Source of the DNA: Ovis canadensis
Lineage: Eukaryota > Chordata > Mammalia > Artiodactyla > Bovidae
Length of the DNA stretch: 64,000 nt
NCBI RefSeq assembly: GCF_042477335.2
Contig: NC_091245.1
Coordinates: 88,388,501 to 88,452,500, forward strand
Direction: 5' to 3'
Within the stretch, counting starts at the first letter, position 1. Each line of letters opens with the position of its first letter. Made by a program: the position numbers and the translations under genes. Below are positions 54,170-64,000 of this stretch, piece by piece. The notes beneath the pieces are model-generated. The model was given only the letters and a program-made list of their open reading frames with translations. It searched no databases and had not been told where the DNA came from.

Positions 54170-55354
54170 CTGGCTTTCTTTGGGGCTGAACCCCTGCACC
54201 GCTCTGGGGGTGGGATGTGACAGTCACATGGTGTGTCCAGCAGAGCCAGGGCCACATGCGTAGAGGAGGGTTGGGGAGTTGATAGGTGGAGACCTTCACA
54301 AGGAAATTGGCCATTTCAAAATCAGGTCAGGATTTTAAAAACAAGATCCGTTTTGTCTTCCTGTTTCCTCATTCTACATGTTTTTAGGGAAAGAATGCAG
54401 TAAGGAAGACCTTTCTAGGCTGAGATTGTACCTGCGGAACAAGGGCTTGAGGTGGAATTGAGTAGAGAATGTTTGCCCAGCGAGACAATAGCTCTAGGTC
54501 TTGACAGCCATTTGGAGAAGACAGTGGGACAGGCAGAGGGTATCTGGGAAGGTCTGAGGGTCCTGGGGTTGTCATGGGGAAGAGCCACAGCCCAGAGTCC
54601 CATCCTCTGTCTTAGAGGCTTCAAACCTGGCTTGCCAGTGCCTGAAAAGTAGCTACATTGCAGGGGCAGACCCGTGTCCACCAGCTCACAGCAGTGGATG
54701 TGTCTAAGCTCAGCAAGGACCGCAGATGCCAGTGAATAGACCACCCAGGCTCACAGGTCCCTGTAGCTCCTCCTGAGCAGGGGAGAGGCCACTGAGGAAA
54801 TACAAATATCAAGGGGTCAGAACAAGGGCATCTAGGCACATGTCAGAGGTGTCTCTCTATCATGCTACTTTGAGGTGCTGTGATAGGCGAGCCAACCAAC
54901 CTCCCGAGGAAGTCCTAGTGCTGGGCCCCTTGGCCAGGCCTGCACATGTTTATTCCCTCCACCTCTCTCCCTTCTCTCTGCACCCCTTCTAGTCTTTTCT
55001 CCAAAGGGGACAGTGCAATTGATCAGGCTTCATTTTTCTAAATCTCAGCCAGTCTTGTCCCCAGTATGGTGATTGTGCTTTAAGTCACACCTTTATAATA
55101 GCTGAACTCTCAGAAGGGGGATCGGAGCCTCGTTACTACTTAGTCCCTGCCCCCAGCGTATGCTGACCACACATCCCTTGCAGAGACCCGAGGAGCAGGT
55201 GTCACGTAGCACATCTCTGAGAGCCTGAAGTTACAGGTTTGGCTGTGACACTTCACAAAGGAAACTGTCCTTTAGGAAGTGGGGAGAGGGGCCCCCAGCA
55301 GGAGCTGCAGACGGGACCCTCTGTGGGCATCTCCTGGGGTCTTTCCCAGCTGTG
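54170..55354. other. Intergenic downstream of CYM, nothing recognised
   Basis: No gene or clear repeat. ORFs on the minus strand (54415-54744 and others) look like chance. Confidence 0.4.
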
Positions 55355-55355
55355 G

Positions 55356-55568
55356 TGTGCTGTGCTATGCTAAGTCACTGCAGTTGTATCTGACTCTGCG
55401 ATCCTATAGACTAGCCCACCAGGCTCCTCTGTCCATGGGATTTTCCAGGCAACAATACTGAAGTGGGTTGCTATACCCTTCTCCAGGGGATCTTCCCGAC
55501 CCAGGGATCATATCCACGTCTCCTGCACTGCAGGCAGATTCTTCACCTCTGAGACATTGGGGAAGCCA
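55356..55568 (-). mobile_element. Bov-tA SINE, antisense
   Basis: TGCTAAGTCACTGCAGTTGT at left; CAGATTCTTCACCTCTGAGA, GGGGAAGCC at right. Confidence 0.9.
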
Positions 55569-55569
55569 T

Positions 55570-56985
55570 ACCCGAGGATAAACAAAACGGGGCCCAGGAC
55601 GGCAGAGGTGCTGTGGCAGTGGCTTTCTGGGTCTGTGGCTGAGTCTCAGAGGACATGGGGGGCCTCCGGGAGGGAAGGAGCCGGGCTGCACTGTGCAGTG
55701 ATGTGGAGGAAGAAGGGCTTAGGTTGCAGTCCCCAGGGAACTGAGGGGCCTGGGATGGGTTGGGGCAGAAGAGACAAGAGAATATCCTGGGACCCCAAGG
55801 GCAGAGGACATCCTTGGTGCTCGAGCCTTACAGGATCAGAAAGGCCAGTGCGGTGCTGAGTAAGTGCTAGCATGCATTAGGTGGCTAGTCTAAGCCTCAC
55901 TTCTCTTATCTATAATCAGTGCTGCCTGTTTGCCAAGAATGAGACAGAACTGGGCCATTTTCAGTATTGTTAGGCTTCTTTTAGGTTAAAAAAAACCAAA
56001 ACTGAACAGGCTCATAAAAATTGAGGTATATTTCAATGGATTGCACTTAACAAATTGTATTTTAAACATCCAAACCTCAATTGGAGATAATGTAGAAAGT
56101 CCTAAATATGATGACTTTCACAAATGGGAAGCTTGGGCCAAATGGCCCCCACTGCAACCTCTGCCCACCTGGCTTGGGTGGTGACCTGAGCGGGCAGCAC
56201 CCCTCTGGGGCTCATGGGCAATGGCAACCCCGCAGTCTGCTCCTGGAGTTTCTCCTTGCTGCAGAGAAATCTCTGCTTGCAATGTTCTGCACACTCCTAC
56301 TCCTTTCTCCAGCTTTTAATTGCCCTCCAAATCCCCCTTCAGTCCAGACCTCTTCAGGATTCCTGACAAGGGTTTGGCGCCCTCCTGTGGCGCCTGCTGG
56401 GCCTAGCCCTTCCCCTAGGGTCCAGTTGGCATTTTTATTTTCTTCTCCGTTTCCCTCGAGGACGGTGGGCTCCCTAGAGGCAGACACTCCTCTCTTTGAT
56501 ATCTCGGGAGGCCTAACTCGTGGGATGCCCCCATCAGTATTGCTGAATCAGTCACACTACTCGCTGTTTGTCTCCTGTTTCCTTGCCATCTTCATATCTG
56601 TATCCGCTGCACACTCAGGCACCTTCTCCCTCCCGCTGTGAGCCTGGGGAATGGCTGAGCATGTGCAGGGGGTTGCTGAAGGGGAGAGAAGAAGCCGAGC
56701 TGCCTGCAGGGTTTTAAGTTTCTGCCAAGGGGCCCAGGCAAGGCTCTTCAGCAGGCCCACCTTGCTGGGGGGTCTGCAAGGTGATGAAGGGGTCTTGCTA
56801 GGAGCACATCTGTCACTTGTTTGTAAAGAAGCGAACCCGGAGGCCAGCGAGGAGCTGTGATGCTGGGAGAGCCCCTCCAGGGTCAGGTGGCTCAATGCCG
56901 TGTCCCTCACGAGCACCGTCTGCTGACAGGAGCCAGGCCAGGAGGCGTGCCACCTTCTGGCGAGGTTGCTGCCCTCTCGCCGCTG
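55570..56985. other. Intergenic, nothing recognised
   Basis: No gene seen. The 177-codon ORF at 56108-56641 has no recognised domain or splice context. Confidence 0.4.
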
Positions 56986-56989
56986 TGTG

Positions 56990-57235
56990 GCAGTACCCAG
57001 TGCCCTGCAGGGCTGGCCTCTGGGCCTTTGCTCATGCCATGCCCTTTGCCTGTTTTCTCCCTCCACTACCTCTGACCTGTGAACTGCTCCCCACCCTTCA
57101 AGACCAGCTTTAACTGTCCTGAGGTGACCCCCCTCCAACTCCACTGGACCGCAACCTCCCAGCTTCCTAATTGCTCCGCAGGGATCTTTACAACAGCATT
57201 TATCTCGCCACTTAGTTATTTATGACACGTTGGTC
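56990..57235 (-). mobile_element. L2 LINE 3' fragment, antisense
   Basis: GGGCCTTTGCTCATGCCATG, CCCTTCAAGACCAGCTTTAA, GCATTTATCTCGCCACTTAG match antisense L2. Confidence 0.7.
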
Positions 57236-57390
57236 TCTGCTCAAGTCCCTGACAGCTTTCCTCTCTGAGTCCTCAGCTCCTCAGTGTCCAGGGGACTTCC
57301 TGGCACAATGTGGAGACTTCTGCCTTGAGATATGAGCAGGCAAGTGTCTGACCTGGAGGCATGATTCATAAGTGCTGAGACAAGCGAGCT

Positions 57391-57448
57391 CACACACACA
57401 CAGACACAGACACAGACACACACAGACACAGACACACACACAGACACA

Positions 57449-57485
<37 letters not shown>
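57391..57485 (+). repeat. CA-rich microsatellite with CACAGA interruptions
   Basis: About 95 bp: (CA)n interrupted by regularly spaced G (CACAGACACAGA) and then a pure (CA) run of about 17 units. It gives the spurious Cys-Val/Ser-Val ORFs on the minus strand. Confidence 0.97.
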
Positions 57486-57967
57486 CCTCCAGGCCTCCTA
57501 CCAGTCCCTGCTCCACCCTGGCCCCTGAGTACACACAGGCCGAGGCCTCAGGCCTCGAGCCCTATTTCCAGCTCTTCTTCCTTCCTCTTCACTCATTTCC
57601 CTGCCAGTTCTTTTCATGCTAATGAGAGGAAGCTCTGGCCAGAGAGTAGCTTGGAAAGGAAGTCTTTGAAATGGAAATGTTATGACAAAATGATGGATTG
57701 TTTTCTGAGCTGTGCAGTTTGTTTCTCCCTGGCAGCTGCAGAAGGGAAGAATATCTCTTCACTGGGAGTGCTGGAGGTTGCCCACATCAGGAAGCCCTAG
57801 AGAGGAGGAACTGCAAATACACGCCAAGAGCAGGTAGCGGCGGGGGAGACCTTGGGCAGGCAGAGGAACGCAGCCGGGATACTGCCCAGTAGCCCTAGTT
57901 GGAGCAGGGGCCCTGACCGACCAGAGAAGGCAGTGGCTCCTGCTGAGGCCGGAAGAAGCATCCGGCC

Positions 57968-58165
57968 TGTCCTTCAACCGAGACCACACCCAGCACCCTG
58001 CAGGGCTGGCCTCTGGGCCTTTGCTCCTGCCATTCGCTCTGCGCCTTGTCCCCTTCTACTTTCTCTGACTCGTGAGCTGCTCTTCATCCCTCAAGATCAG
58101 CTTAAATGTCCCCTGAGAAGCCCCCTTAATGCACTCAGTGCCCACCTTACCCTTCAAACAGTAGG
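57968..58165 (-). mobile_element. L2 LINE 3' fragment, antisense
   Basis: Starts with CCCTGCAGGGCTGGCCTCTG, as the 56990 copy does, then CCCTCAAGATCAGCTTAAAT. It repeats about 150 bp of that copy at lower identity. Confidence 0.7.
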
Positions 58166-58189
58166 AGTACCCTGGCCACTCAGTTTGCT

Positions 58190-58640
58190 GCTGCTGCTGC
58201 TAAGTCGCTTCAGTCATGTCCGACTCTGTGTGACCCCATAGACGGCAGCGCACCAGGCTCCCCTGTCCCTGGTATTCTCCAGGCATGAATACTGGAGTGG
58301 GTTGCCATTTCCTTCTCCAATGCATGAAAGTGAAAAGTGAAAGTGAAGTCGCTCAGTCGTGTCTGACTCTTAGCGACCCCATGGACTGCAGCCTACCAGG
58401 CTCCTCCGCCCGTGGGATTCTCCAGGCAAGAACACTGGAGTGGGTTGCCATTTCCTTCTCCAATGCATGAAAGTGAAAAGTGAAAGTGAAGTTGCTCAGT
58501 CGTGTCCCACTCTCAGCGACCGCATGGACTGCAGCCCACCAGGCTCCTCAGTCCATGGGATTTTCCAGGCAAGAGTACTGGAGTGGGGTGCCATCGCCTT
58601 CTCCAAAGAATACTGGAGTGGGTTGCTATTTCCTTCTCCA
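58190..58640 (-). mobile_element. ART2-like SINE array, three antisense units and a fragment
   Basis: (CTG)4 with CTAAGTCGCTTCAGTCATGT, then three units each ending near GCCATTTCCTTCTCC or GCCATCGCCTTCTCC. Two linkers are the same (ATGAAAGTGAAAAGTGAAAG at about 58323 and 58467), showing internal duplication of one unit. Confidence 0.92.
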
Positions 58641-59015
58641 AATTAGAATTGTCACCAGTCTTGTTTATTAAAAAAAACATATATATTTTGAGTACCTACT
58701 GGGTATGAAGCTCTGCTCTATGCACCATGTCCTTTTGTGAACACAGCACACAGAGCCTCCACCTTCAAGGATTCCTGTAGGGAATATGGACTGTGGAGAC
58801 AAGAAGTGTGTAAACTGGGCAGCGTGTTGGATGATTTAAGCTCCACTGGAGAAAGTGGAGTGGGGTGAGATGACTGAGTGCTGTGGGAACAGGTTATGTT
58901 ATAAAGCAAAGTGGGAAGGGTAGGCTCCCTGTAAAGGTGACATGCAAGAGGCTAGAAGCATACAGATATGAGGGAGGGGCAAGCTTTATAGGTAGAAGGA
59001 ACAGTGTGTGAGGAT
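58641..59015. other. Intergenic, old repeat-like
   Basis: TTTTGAGTACCTACTGGGTA and CACCTTCAAGGATTCCTGTA resemble a decayed MIR/L2-class repeat. No gene. Confidence 0.35.
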
Positions 59016-59017
59016 TG

Positions 59018-59223
59018 TTTGCGTGCGTGCTCAGCCGTGTCTGATTGTTTGCAACCCGTCTGGACTGTAGCTTGCCAGGCTCTTCTGTCCATGGAATTCT
59101 CCAGGCAATAATATCGGAGTGGGTTGCCATTTCTTACTCCAGGGGATATTTTCAACCCAGGAATTGAACCCACATCTCTTGCATTGGCAGGCAGACTTGA
59201 CCACGGAGTCACTGGGGAAGCCC
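59018..59223 (-). mobile_element. Bov-tA SINE, antisense
   Basis: GTGCTCAGCCGTGTCTGATT at left; TGCATTGGCAGGCAGACTTG, GGGGAAGCCC at right. Confidence 0.9.
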
Positions 59224-59284
59224 ATTATAAGGTTAATCAGCTCTTAAAATGTAGAAGTTACTGGTAGATAAATACGGATACATA

Positions 59285-59497
59285 GTTTTCCTTGATGGAT
59301 CAGACAGTAAAGAATCTGCCTGCAGTGTGGGAGACCCGGGTTCGATCCCTGGGTTGGGAAGATCCCCTGGAGAAGGTAATGGCAGCCCACTCCAGTGTTC
59401 TTGCCTGGAGAATCCCATGGACAGAGGAGCGTTGAGGGCCACAGTCCATGGGGTAGCAAAGAGCTGGACACGACTAAACGACCAACACCTCACTTCA
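59285..59497 (+). mobile_element. Bov-tA SINE, sense
   Basis: TTCCTTGATGGATCAGACAG head, GGGTTCGATCCC B-box (perfect), GCTGGACACGACTAAACGAC tail. Forms an inverted pair with 59018-59223. Confidence 0.92.
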
Positions 59498-59535
59498 CTT
59501 TGAAAACAAGAGTCGTATCTCAATCCTTTCGCATC

Positions 59536-59643
59536 CTTCATAGCACTTAGTGTTTTGTTCTGAAGATGTACGTTGAATGAATAAACAAACTTCATAGCAC
59601 TTAGAGTAATTGTTCTGAAGATGTATGTTGAACGAATAAACAT
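59536..59643 (+). repeat. Tandem duplication, two 54-bp units
   Basis: CTTCATAGCACTTAG begins at 59536 and 59590; both units end in GAATAAACA-like sequence. A handful of differences make it older than the 17645 duplication. Confidence 0.88.
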
Positions 59644-59764
59644 ACTCAAGCGTTGTCTCTAAATTTTTTAAATAACGTGAGGGGTGCTCAGCTCTTGTCC
59701 TGGAGTGCCCTCTAGTGGCCTAACCTCAAATGCCAGCTTTGCATACCTCCAGTTTCCTCCTTCC

Positions 59765-59850
59765 CACGGACAGAGGAGTCTGGCGGGCTCCTGTCCATAG
59801 GGTCACAAAGAATCGGACATGACTAAAGCGACTTAGCACACTCACACCCC
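59765..59850 (+). mobile_element. Bov-tA 3' half fragment
   Basis: CGGACAGAGGAGTCTGGCGG, AATCGGACATGACTAAAGCG; only the 3' half is present. Confidence 0.8.
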
Positions 59851-61235
59851 AGGCCAGTCAAATAATAAAATTCACTCAGCGCCTGCTGTGTGCAGGGCAC
59901 AGTGCCAGCTTCAGCAGGAGACGCGGACACATAGGAGACATGGCCTCTGCCCTCAAACCCCTCATTCACCGGACTCCTCTCTGGTTAGCTTTTCCCTTTC
60001 TGATCTTTGCTTTCTGGGCCCCTCCATCCTTGACCTCTCTGGATCATCTGTTATATTAGAATTACATTTTGAGCTAGAGAGGGCCAGGCAAAGATGTGCT
60101 AGTGTGTGCCCCAGGGGCTTGAGAGCTGTGTCAGCCCTTCTTAGCTGGCAGGACAGCTTTCCCCCAATCCCCGCAAGGAGTTCGAGCTCCAGGGAGCCTG
60201 GTGGGCAGCCAGGACCTGCTTCAGGAGATGCTTTCTGGAGCTGGGCTGGTGCTGGTAAGATGCAGACCAAGGTCAGCTCCCTATCCTGGCTGGTGGAATT
60301 GCATCTCTTTTTCTGAGACTGCTCAGGGCCTTTGCCACCTCCTCTGGGTGACAATAAAGCTCCATCAGAGGTGCTGGGCCTTGCCCCTTTAGTCCTTGTC
60401 CACCATCTGGCCTGCGCCACGAAACCTGAGAGTTCCTTTCTTTCCCAGGATTCCATCTAGCATTGAAACCAGAATAGCTGTGTCCTTGAAGTTTTATTTT
60501 TAGGGTCTGTGGGAGGCATCAAGGAGCTTCCTAGGCAGGGGCAGCCACAAGGCCTGCAGCTTTGAACTGTGGCCTGGGGAGTCTTGTACACCATCTGCCA
60601 CCGCCAGCACCACATCTCAGTCACTGTACCCGTTCTAGCTCCCTGAGGACACTTCTCATTAACAAAGTCGTTCATAAGCAGAGAGCGGACTGTGGGAAAA
60701 CTGGCCATCACGATGCTCAGACTTGTGTCCCCAGGACTCCTGGAGTCACCCTGGTGGCCAGTCTCATGACACCAGCTCCTGAGACCATGAAGCAGGCAGC
60801 CCTCAGCTGTAGGGGTGGGGTGCTGGGGCCAGAGCTCTAGTGACTGTACCTGTGGCCCTGGTGGGTTTGAATAACATGCAAAGAGTAGAGAATTCCCGAG
60901 CATGTCCCTGAGTCCACACATTTCCAGGGAGTCCCAGACACAGACCAGTTAGGGAGAGAAGTTGGGATCTGAGAAGATTCAAGGAGAGACATACTGACAG
61001 GTTGGCACAGAAGGTGCCCTGTGGATACTCTAGCCATTGGTGGGCTATGGTTTTGGACTAGACTCAAAGGATTTATTTAAATATCCAAGGGAGAGGAAGG
61101 GCTTTCTGCCCCCCACAGCCTGCTCCCTGGCCAAGTTCACTGGGCCCTTGTGCGTATGTCTCCCAGGCCTCTTTCTCACCTTTGACCACTCAGACCTCTG
61201 CATCTTCTTCACTTGGAGAAGTGTCCTGATCTGGT
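59851..61235. other. Intergenic, no confirmed gene
   Basis: A 154-codon minus-strand ORF (60457-60921) has a non-repetitive composition and is followed by an AATAAA on the same strand (about 60496), but I do not recognise the product; see the findings. Confidence 0.35.
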
Positions 61236-61236
61236 A

Positions 61237-62035
61237 GGGCTGCTGTAACAAAACACCACAAACTGGGTGCTTTATACAACAGAAATTTATCTCTCTTGGT
61301 TCCGGAGGCTGGAAGTCCAAGATCAAGGTGTTGGCAGGCTGTGTTTTTCCAGGGTCCTCCGTTCTTGACTGGCAGATAAGATGGCCACCTTCTTGCTATG
61401 TCCTCTCGTGGCCTTTCCTCTGCACCTACACACCCCTGATGTCACTTCCTCTTCTTATAAGGACACCAGTCACATTGGATTAAGGCCCCACCCTGAGAGA
61501 TGGACTGTGAAGAAAGCTGAGTGCCGAAGAATTGATGCTTTTGAGCTGTGGTGTTGGAGAAGACTCTTGAGAGTCCCTTGGACTGCAAGGAGATCCAACC
61601 AGTCCATTCTGAAGGAGATCACCCCTGGGTGTTCTTTGGAAGGAATGATGCTAAAGCTGAAACTCCAGTACTTTGGCCCCCTCATGCAAAGAGTTGACTC
61701 ATTGGAAAAGACTCTGATGCTGGGAGGGATTGGGGGCAGGAGGAGAAGGGGACGACAGAGGATGAGATGGCTGGATGGCATCACCGACTTGATGAACATG
61801 AGTTTGAGTGAACTCTGGGAGATGGTGATGGACAGGGAGGCCTGATGTGGTGCAATTCATGGGGTCACAAAGAGTCAGAAACGACTGAGCAACTGAACTG
61901 AACTGAACTGAACCGATGAACTCATTTAACCTTAATGACCTCTTTAAAGGCCCTGCCTCCAAGTATAGTCACAATCGGGGTTTGGGCTTCAACATATAGA
62001 TTCTGGAGGGAAGCAGTTCAGTTCATAACAAGTGG
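61237..62035 (-). mobile_element. Antisense MaLR-type LTR, split by BovB
   Basis: Left part 61237-61495 (GGGCTGCTGTAACAAAACAC, AACAGAAATTTATCTCTCTT, CCGGAGGCTGGAAGTCCAAG, TTCTTATAAGGACACCAGTC). Right part 61925-62035 (CCTTAATGACCTCTTTAAAG, GCTTCAACATATAGATTCTG, AGTTCATAACA). Together these follow the reverse complement of an MLT1/MST-like LTR. Confidence 0.75.
61496..61915 (+). mobile_element. BovB 3' fragment, sense, nested in the LTR
   Basis: Encodes a clean stretch of the RT C-terminal region ([40 protein letters not shown]) and ends in the CTGAACTGAACTGAACTGAA tail. Confidence 0.9.
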
Positions 62036-62336
62036 CATCCTGAAGGGGTGTCCTCCCTTCCCCACTGTGTCTGTCAGCCCCACACCACCCAGCTTCTCAT
62101 CTGTCCTTTCCCATTCAGCTCCTGGGGGTGGGGAGTAGGCGTGGGGGAATCAAAGCTGCCTAGCCTGCTTGGAAACACTGTAGCTTGTTCTGGGACTGGT
62201 CAGGCCGGAGAGGTCCAAGTACCAGGTGGGCTCCAGTGTGTCTCCCCCAGCAGGGGCAGAGGGACCCTGAAGAAGCCCTTGCCCCCTGGAGGTACTGAGC
62301 TGGAGAGGTGTAAGAGGGTGAAACAGGAGACTGCTC

Positions 62337-62551
62337 ATGTGTGTTTGGTCGCTTCAGTCATGTCCAACTCTTTGCAACCCTATGGGCTGCAGCCCCCAGG
62401 CTCCTCTGTCCATGAGGCTCTCCAGGCAAGAAGACTGGAGTGGGTTGCCATTTCCTTCTCCAGGAGAATCTTCCTGACCCAGGGATTGAATCCACGTCTC
62501 CTTTGTTGCCTTCATTGCAGGCAGATTCTTTACCGCTGAGCCACGGGGAAA
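62337..62551 (-). mobile_element. Bov-tA SINE, antisense
   Basis: TTTGGTCGCTTCAGTCATGT at left; CAGATTCTTTACCGCTGAGC at right, with a TTGTTGCCTTCATTGCAGGC expansion. Confidence 0.9.
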
Positions 62552-62559
62552 GGCTGTGT

Positions 62560-63850
62560 GGTCTTTCCCAAATAGCTGACAGCCCTGGCGTGAAGTCTGG
62601 GACAAATCTGCTGGGAATTTGTCTGGGCCTTGTCAAAGCGAATGCTTTCTTTCATTCTCTCTCTTTCATTAAATATTTATGACATACACCTAGCACTAGG
62701 TGAGAAAGCATCAGTGGTGAGGAAAGCATGACCTTCACCTTTTGGAGCTTTGTAGGGATGGCAGGTATCAAGAGCTTACTGTGGCTAGATTTATTGAGGG
62801 AGACCGTGTTTTAGAATTTAAATACTCTGTCCCATTGTTCTCTCAATTGGTTGCAGTGTCCTAGAAAATATGGTAATTCTGAAATCAGATTCCATTTGCC
62901 AGGATGTTTCTTATGCCAATGAGTGTCCCAGTTTATAGTGTGGGAAGTATGGTGCCAATTCAGCCGTGCTTCAGAGCCCCTGACATGGGCCACGGCTTTG
63001 CACGGAGGAAAAGGGAAACAGGCTGGCTCAGCTGCTCTCTCCACGTGCCCTACCTGGACTCACGGCAGCCTGTCCCTCCCTGGGGCATCATGTGACCAAC
63101 TTCCTGCAGCTCTGCTATTCCACAAGGGCCAGCTGGACTTCACCAGGCTCCGGAACACCTACAAAGGTTTTTATAGATTTTTTTCACCCCAGATGAGATG
63201 TCATGTTTGTAGTCCTAACAGGGTTCGAGGGAGGATTTGAGAGCTGAAGCCAGAGGGCAGCTGAGAGCTGTGACTTGATGGGGACACCTTCTGGGCAGGG
63301 GGAGTGGCTGCAGGCTGGCTTCGTCAGAGGCTCCACAGCAGGCTAGTGAAGAGGCCCTGTCTCTAGGATTTGGCCCTGAAGCTTCTGGCAGCTTTGATTA
63401 TCTCCTTAGGTTTATTGGTAGCCACCCTCTAGCATCTAAGGCCCTGTAGCAGGGGACTTTCATGTCAGGCCTCCTGGTACTGCAGTGGATGTCAGCATAG
63501 GGGGGTGGGGCATCCCCTATAAGCCTTGACCTCCATCTCCCAAGAAATAAGACCTGCCCCTCCAGGGTGGGCATGGCTCAGAGACTCATTGGAGAGTAGA
63601 GGCTGGTGGACCTCACAGGTAAGTCATCTCTGCTTCAGGGATCTCTGATAATCCCTGCTGCCTTCACCTCATGGTCCCCTGAAGGGTGCAGCTCCTTCTA
63701 ACCCTCTGGCCCGGGCGGGGGTGCATGGCTTCAGTGCACAGGCCGTAGATGACTCAAAGGGGAGTACACATGAGCAACAAGTGCCTAGAAGTCAGGCTTA
63801 AGCTCTACGTGTTGACGCACTCTATCTCCATTTCTTTTAACCGGTTCCAA
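62560..63850. other. Intergenic, candidate promoter/exon near 63.5 kb
   Basis: No coding gene seen. A CTATAAG box at about 63519 followed by an excellent splice donor CAG|GTAAGT at 63617 could mark a non-coding first exon (see findings). Confidence 0.25.
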
Positions 63851-63851
63851 A

Positions 63852-64000
63852 CAGTATTAGTTATCTGTTGCTGTTGCAACAAACTGGTACACATTCAGTG
63901 GCTTGAAACAACACAAACATATTAACTCATCATTTTGGAAGTTGGGAATCCAAAACCGGTCTCAGTGGGCCACAGCTAAGGTGTCAGGAGGGCTGTATTC
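63852..64000 (-). mobile_element. Antisense MaLR-type LTR, cut by window end
   Basis: TTAGTTATCTGTTGCTGTTG, AACAAACTGGTACACATTCA, GTGGCTTGAAACAACACAAA follow the same start as the copies at 9972 and 61237. Confidence 0.65.

Noticed and set aside
56108-56641. 177-codon plus-strand ORF
   Set aside because: Hydrophobic C-terminal stretch looks signal-like, but the sequence resembles no known protein and flanks decayed L2.
57241-57534. Cys-Val repeat ORF
   Set aside because: Translation of the CA-rich microsatellite.
54170-64000. KCNA10 coding exon expected beyond the chymosin locus
   Set aside because: No long ORF with potassium-channel features is in the window; the gene probably lies further to the right.

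Overview
This is a vertebrate nuclear genome window from a ruminant, most likely a caprine bovid (sheep or goat lineage). The evidence is the dense load of Bov-tA/ART2-type tRNA-derived SINEs and BovB (RTE) LINEs, which together mark ruminant genomes, plus an intact prochymosin gene. As I remember the proteins, its residues match sheep/goat chymosin rather than cattle (Arg134, Ser310, a Glu-Glu start to the last exon). There is no sign of bacterial, plasmid or viral gene organisation. Coding content is about 1.5 kb out of 64 kb.

Layout. 1-21.1 kb is intergenic: L1, MIR, L2, CHR and Bov-tA fragments, a 5'-truncated antisense BovB (4085-5207) and a near full-length but broken antisense BovB (about 13255-16560). 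A short hAT element with a perfect 8-bp target duplication (20935-21132) lies just upstream of the first gene. 21.6-27.7 kb holds PROK1 (prokineticin 1 / EG-VEGF), + strand, three coding exons, 105 aa, with a TATA box and a poly(A) signal. 27.7-43.8 kb is intergenic with many SINEs, an inverted SINE hairpin (31870-32062), an LTR remnant and an AT-rich repeat-free block that may be a conserved element (35640-36010). 43.86-54.17 kb holds CYM (prochymosin), + strand, nine exons, 381 aa, all splice sites canonical, with a TATA box and a poly(A) signal. 54.2-64 kb is intergenic: SINE arrays, L2 fragments, a CA-rich microsatellite, a BovB fragment nested in an antisense MaLR-type LTR, and a second such LTR running off the window end.

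The two genes are head-to-tail neighbours about 16 kb apart. As I recall, this agrees with mammalian synteny, where PROK1 lies beside the chymosin locus (a pseudogene, CYMP, in human) on the way to KCNA10. They are not functionally linked: PROK1 encodes a secreted AVIT-family peptide ligand of the prokineticin receptors, and CYM encodes the milk-clotting aspartic protease zymogen of the neonatal abomasum. I found no undescribed multi-gene system. The points of most interest are the sequence of the chymosin itself (loss of one of the two N-glycosylation sites known from cattle, and a possible tandem acceptor at exon 9), the mobile-element structures, and a few candidate regulatory blocks.
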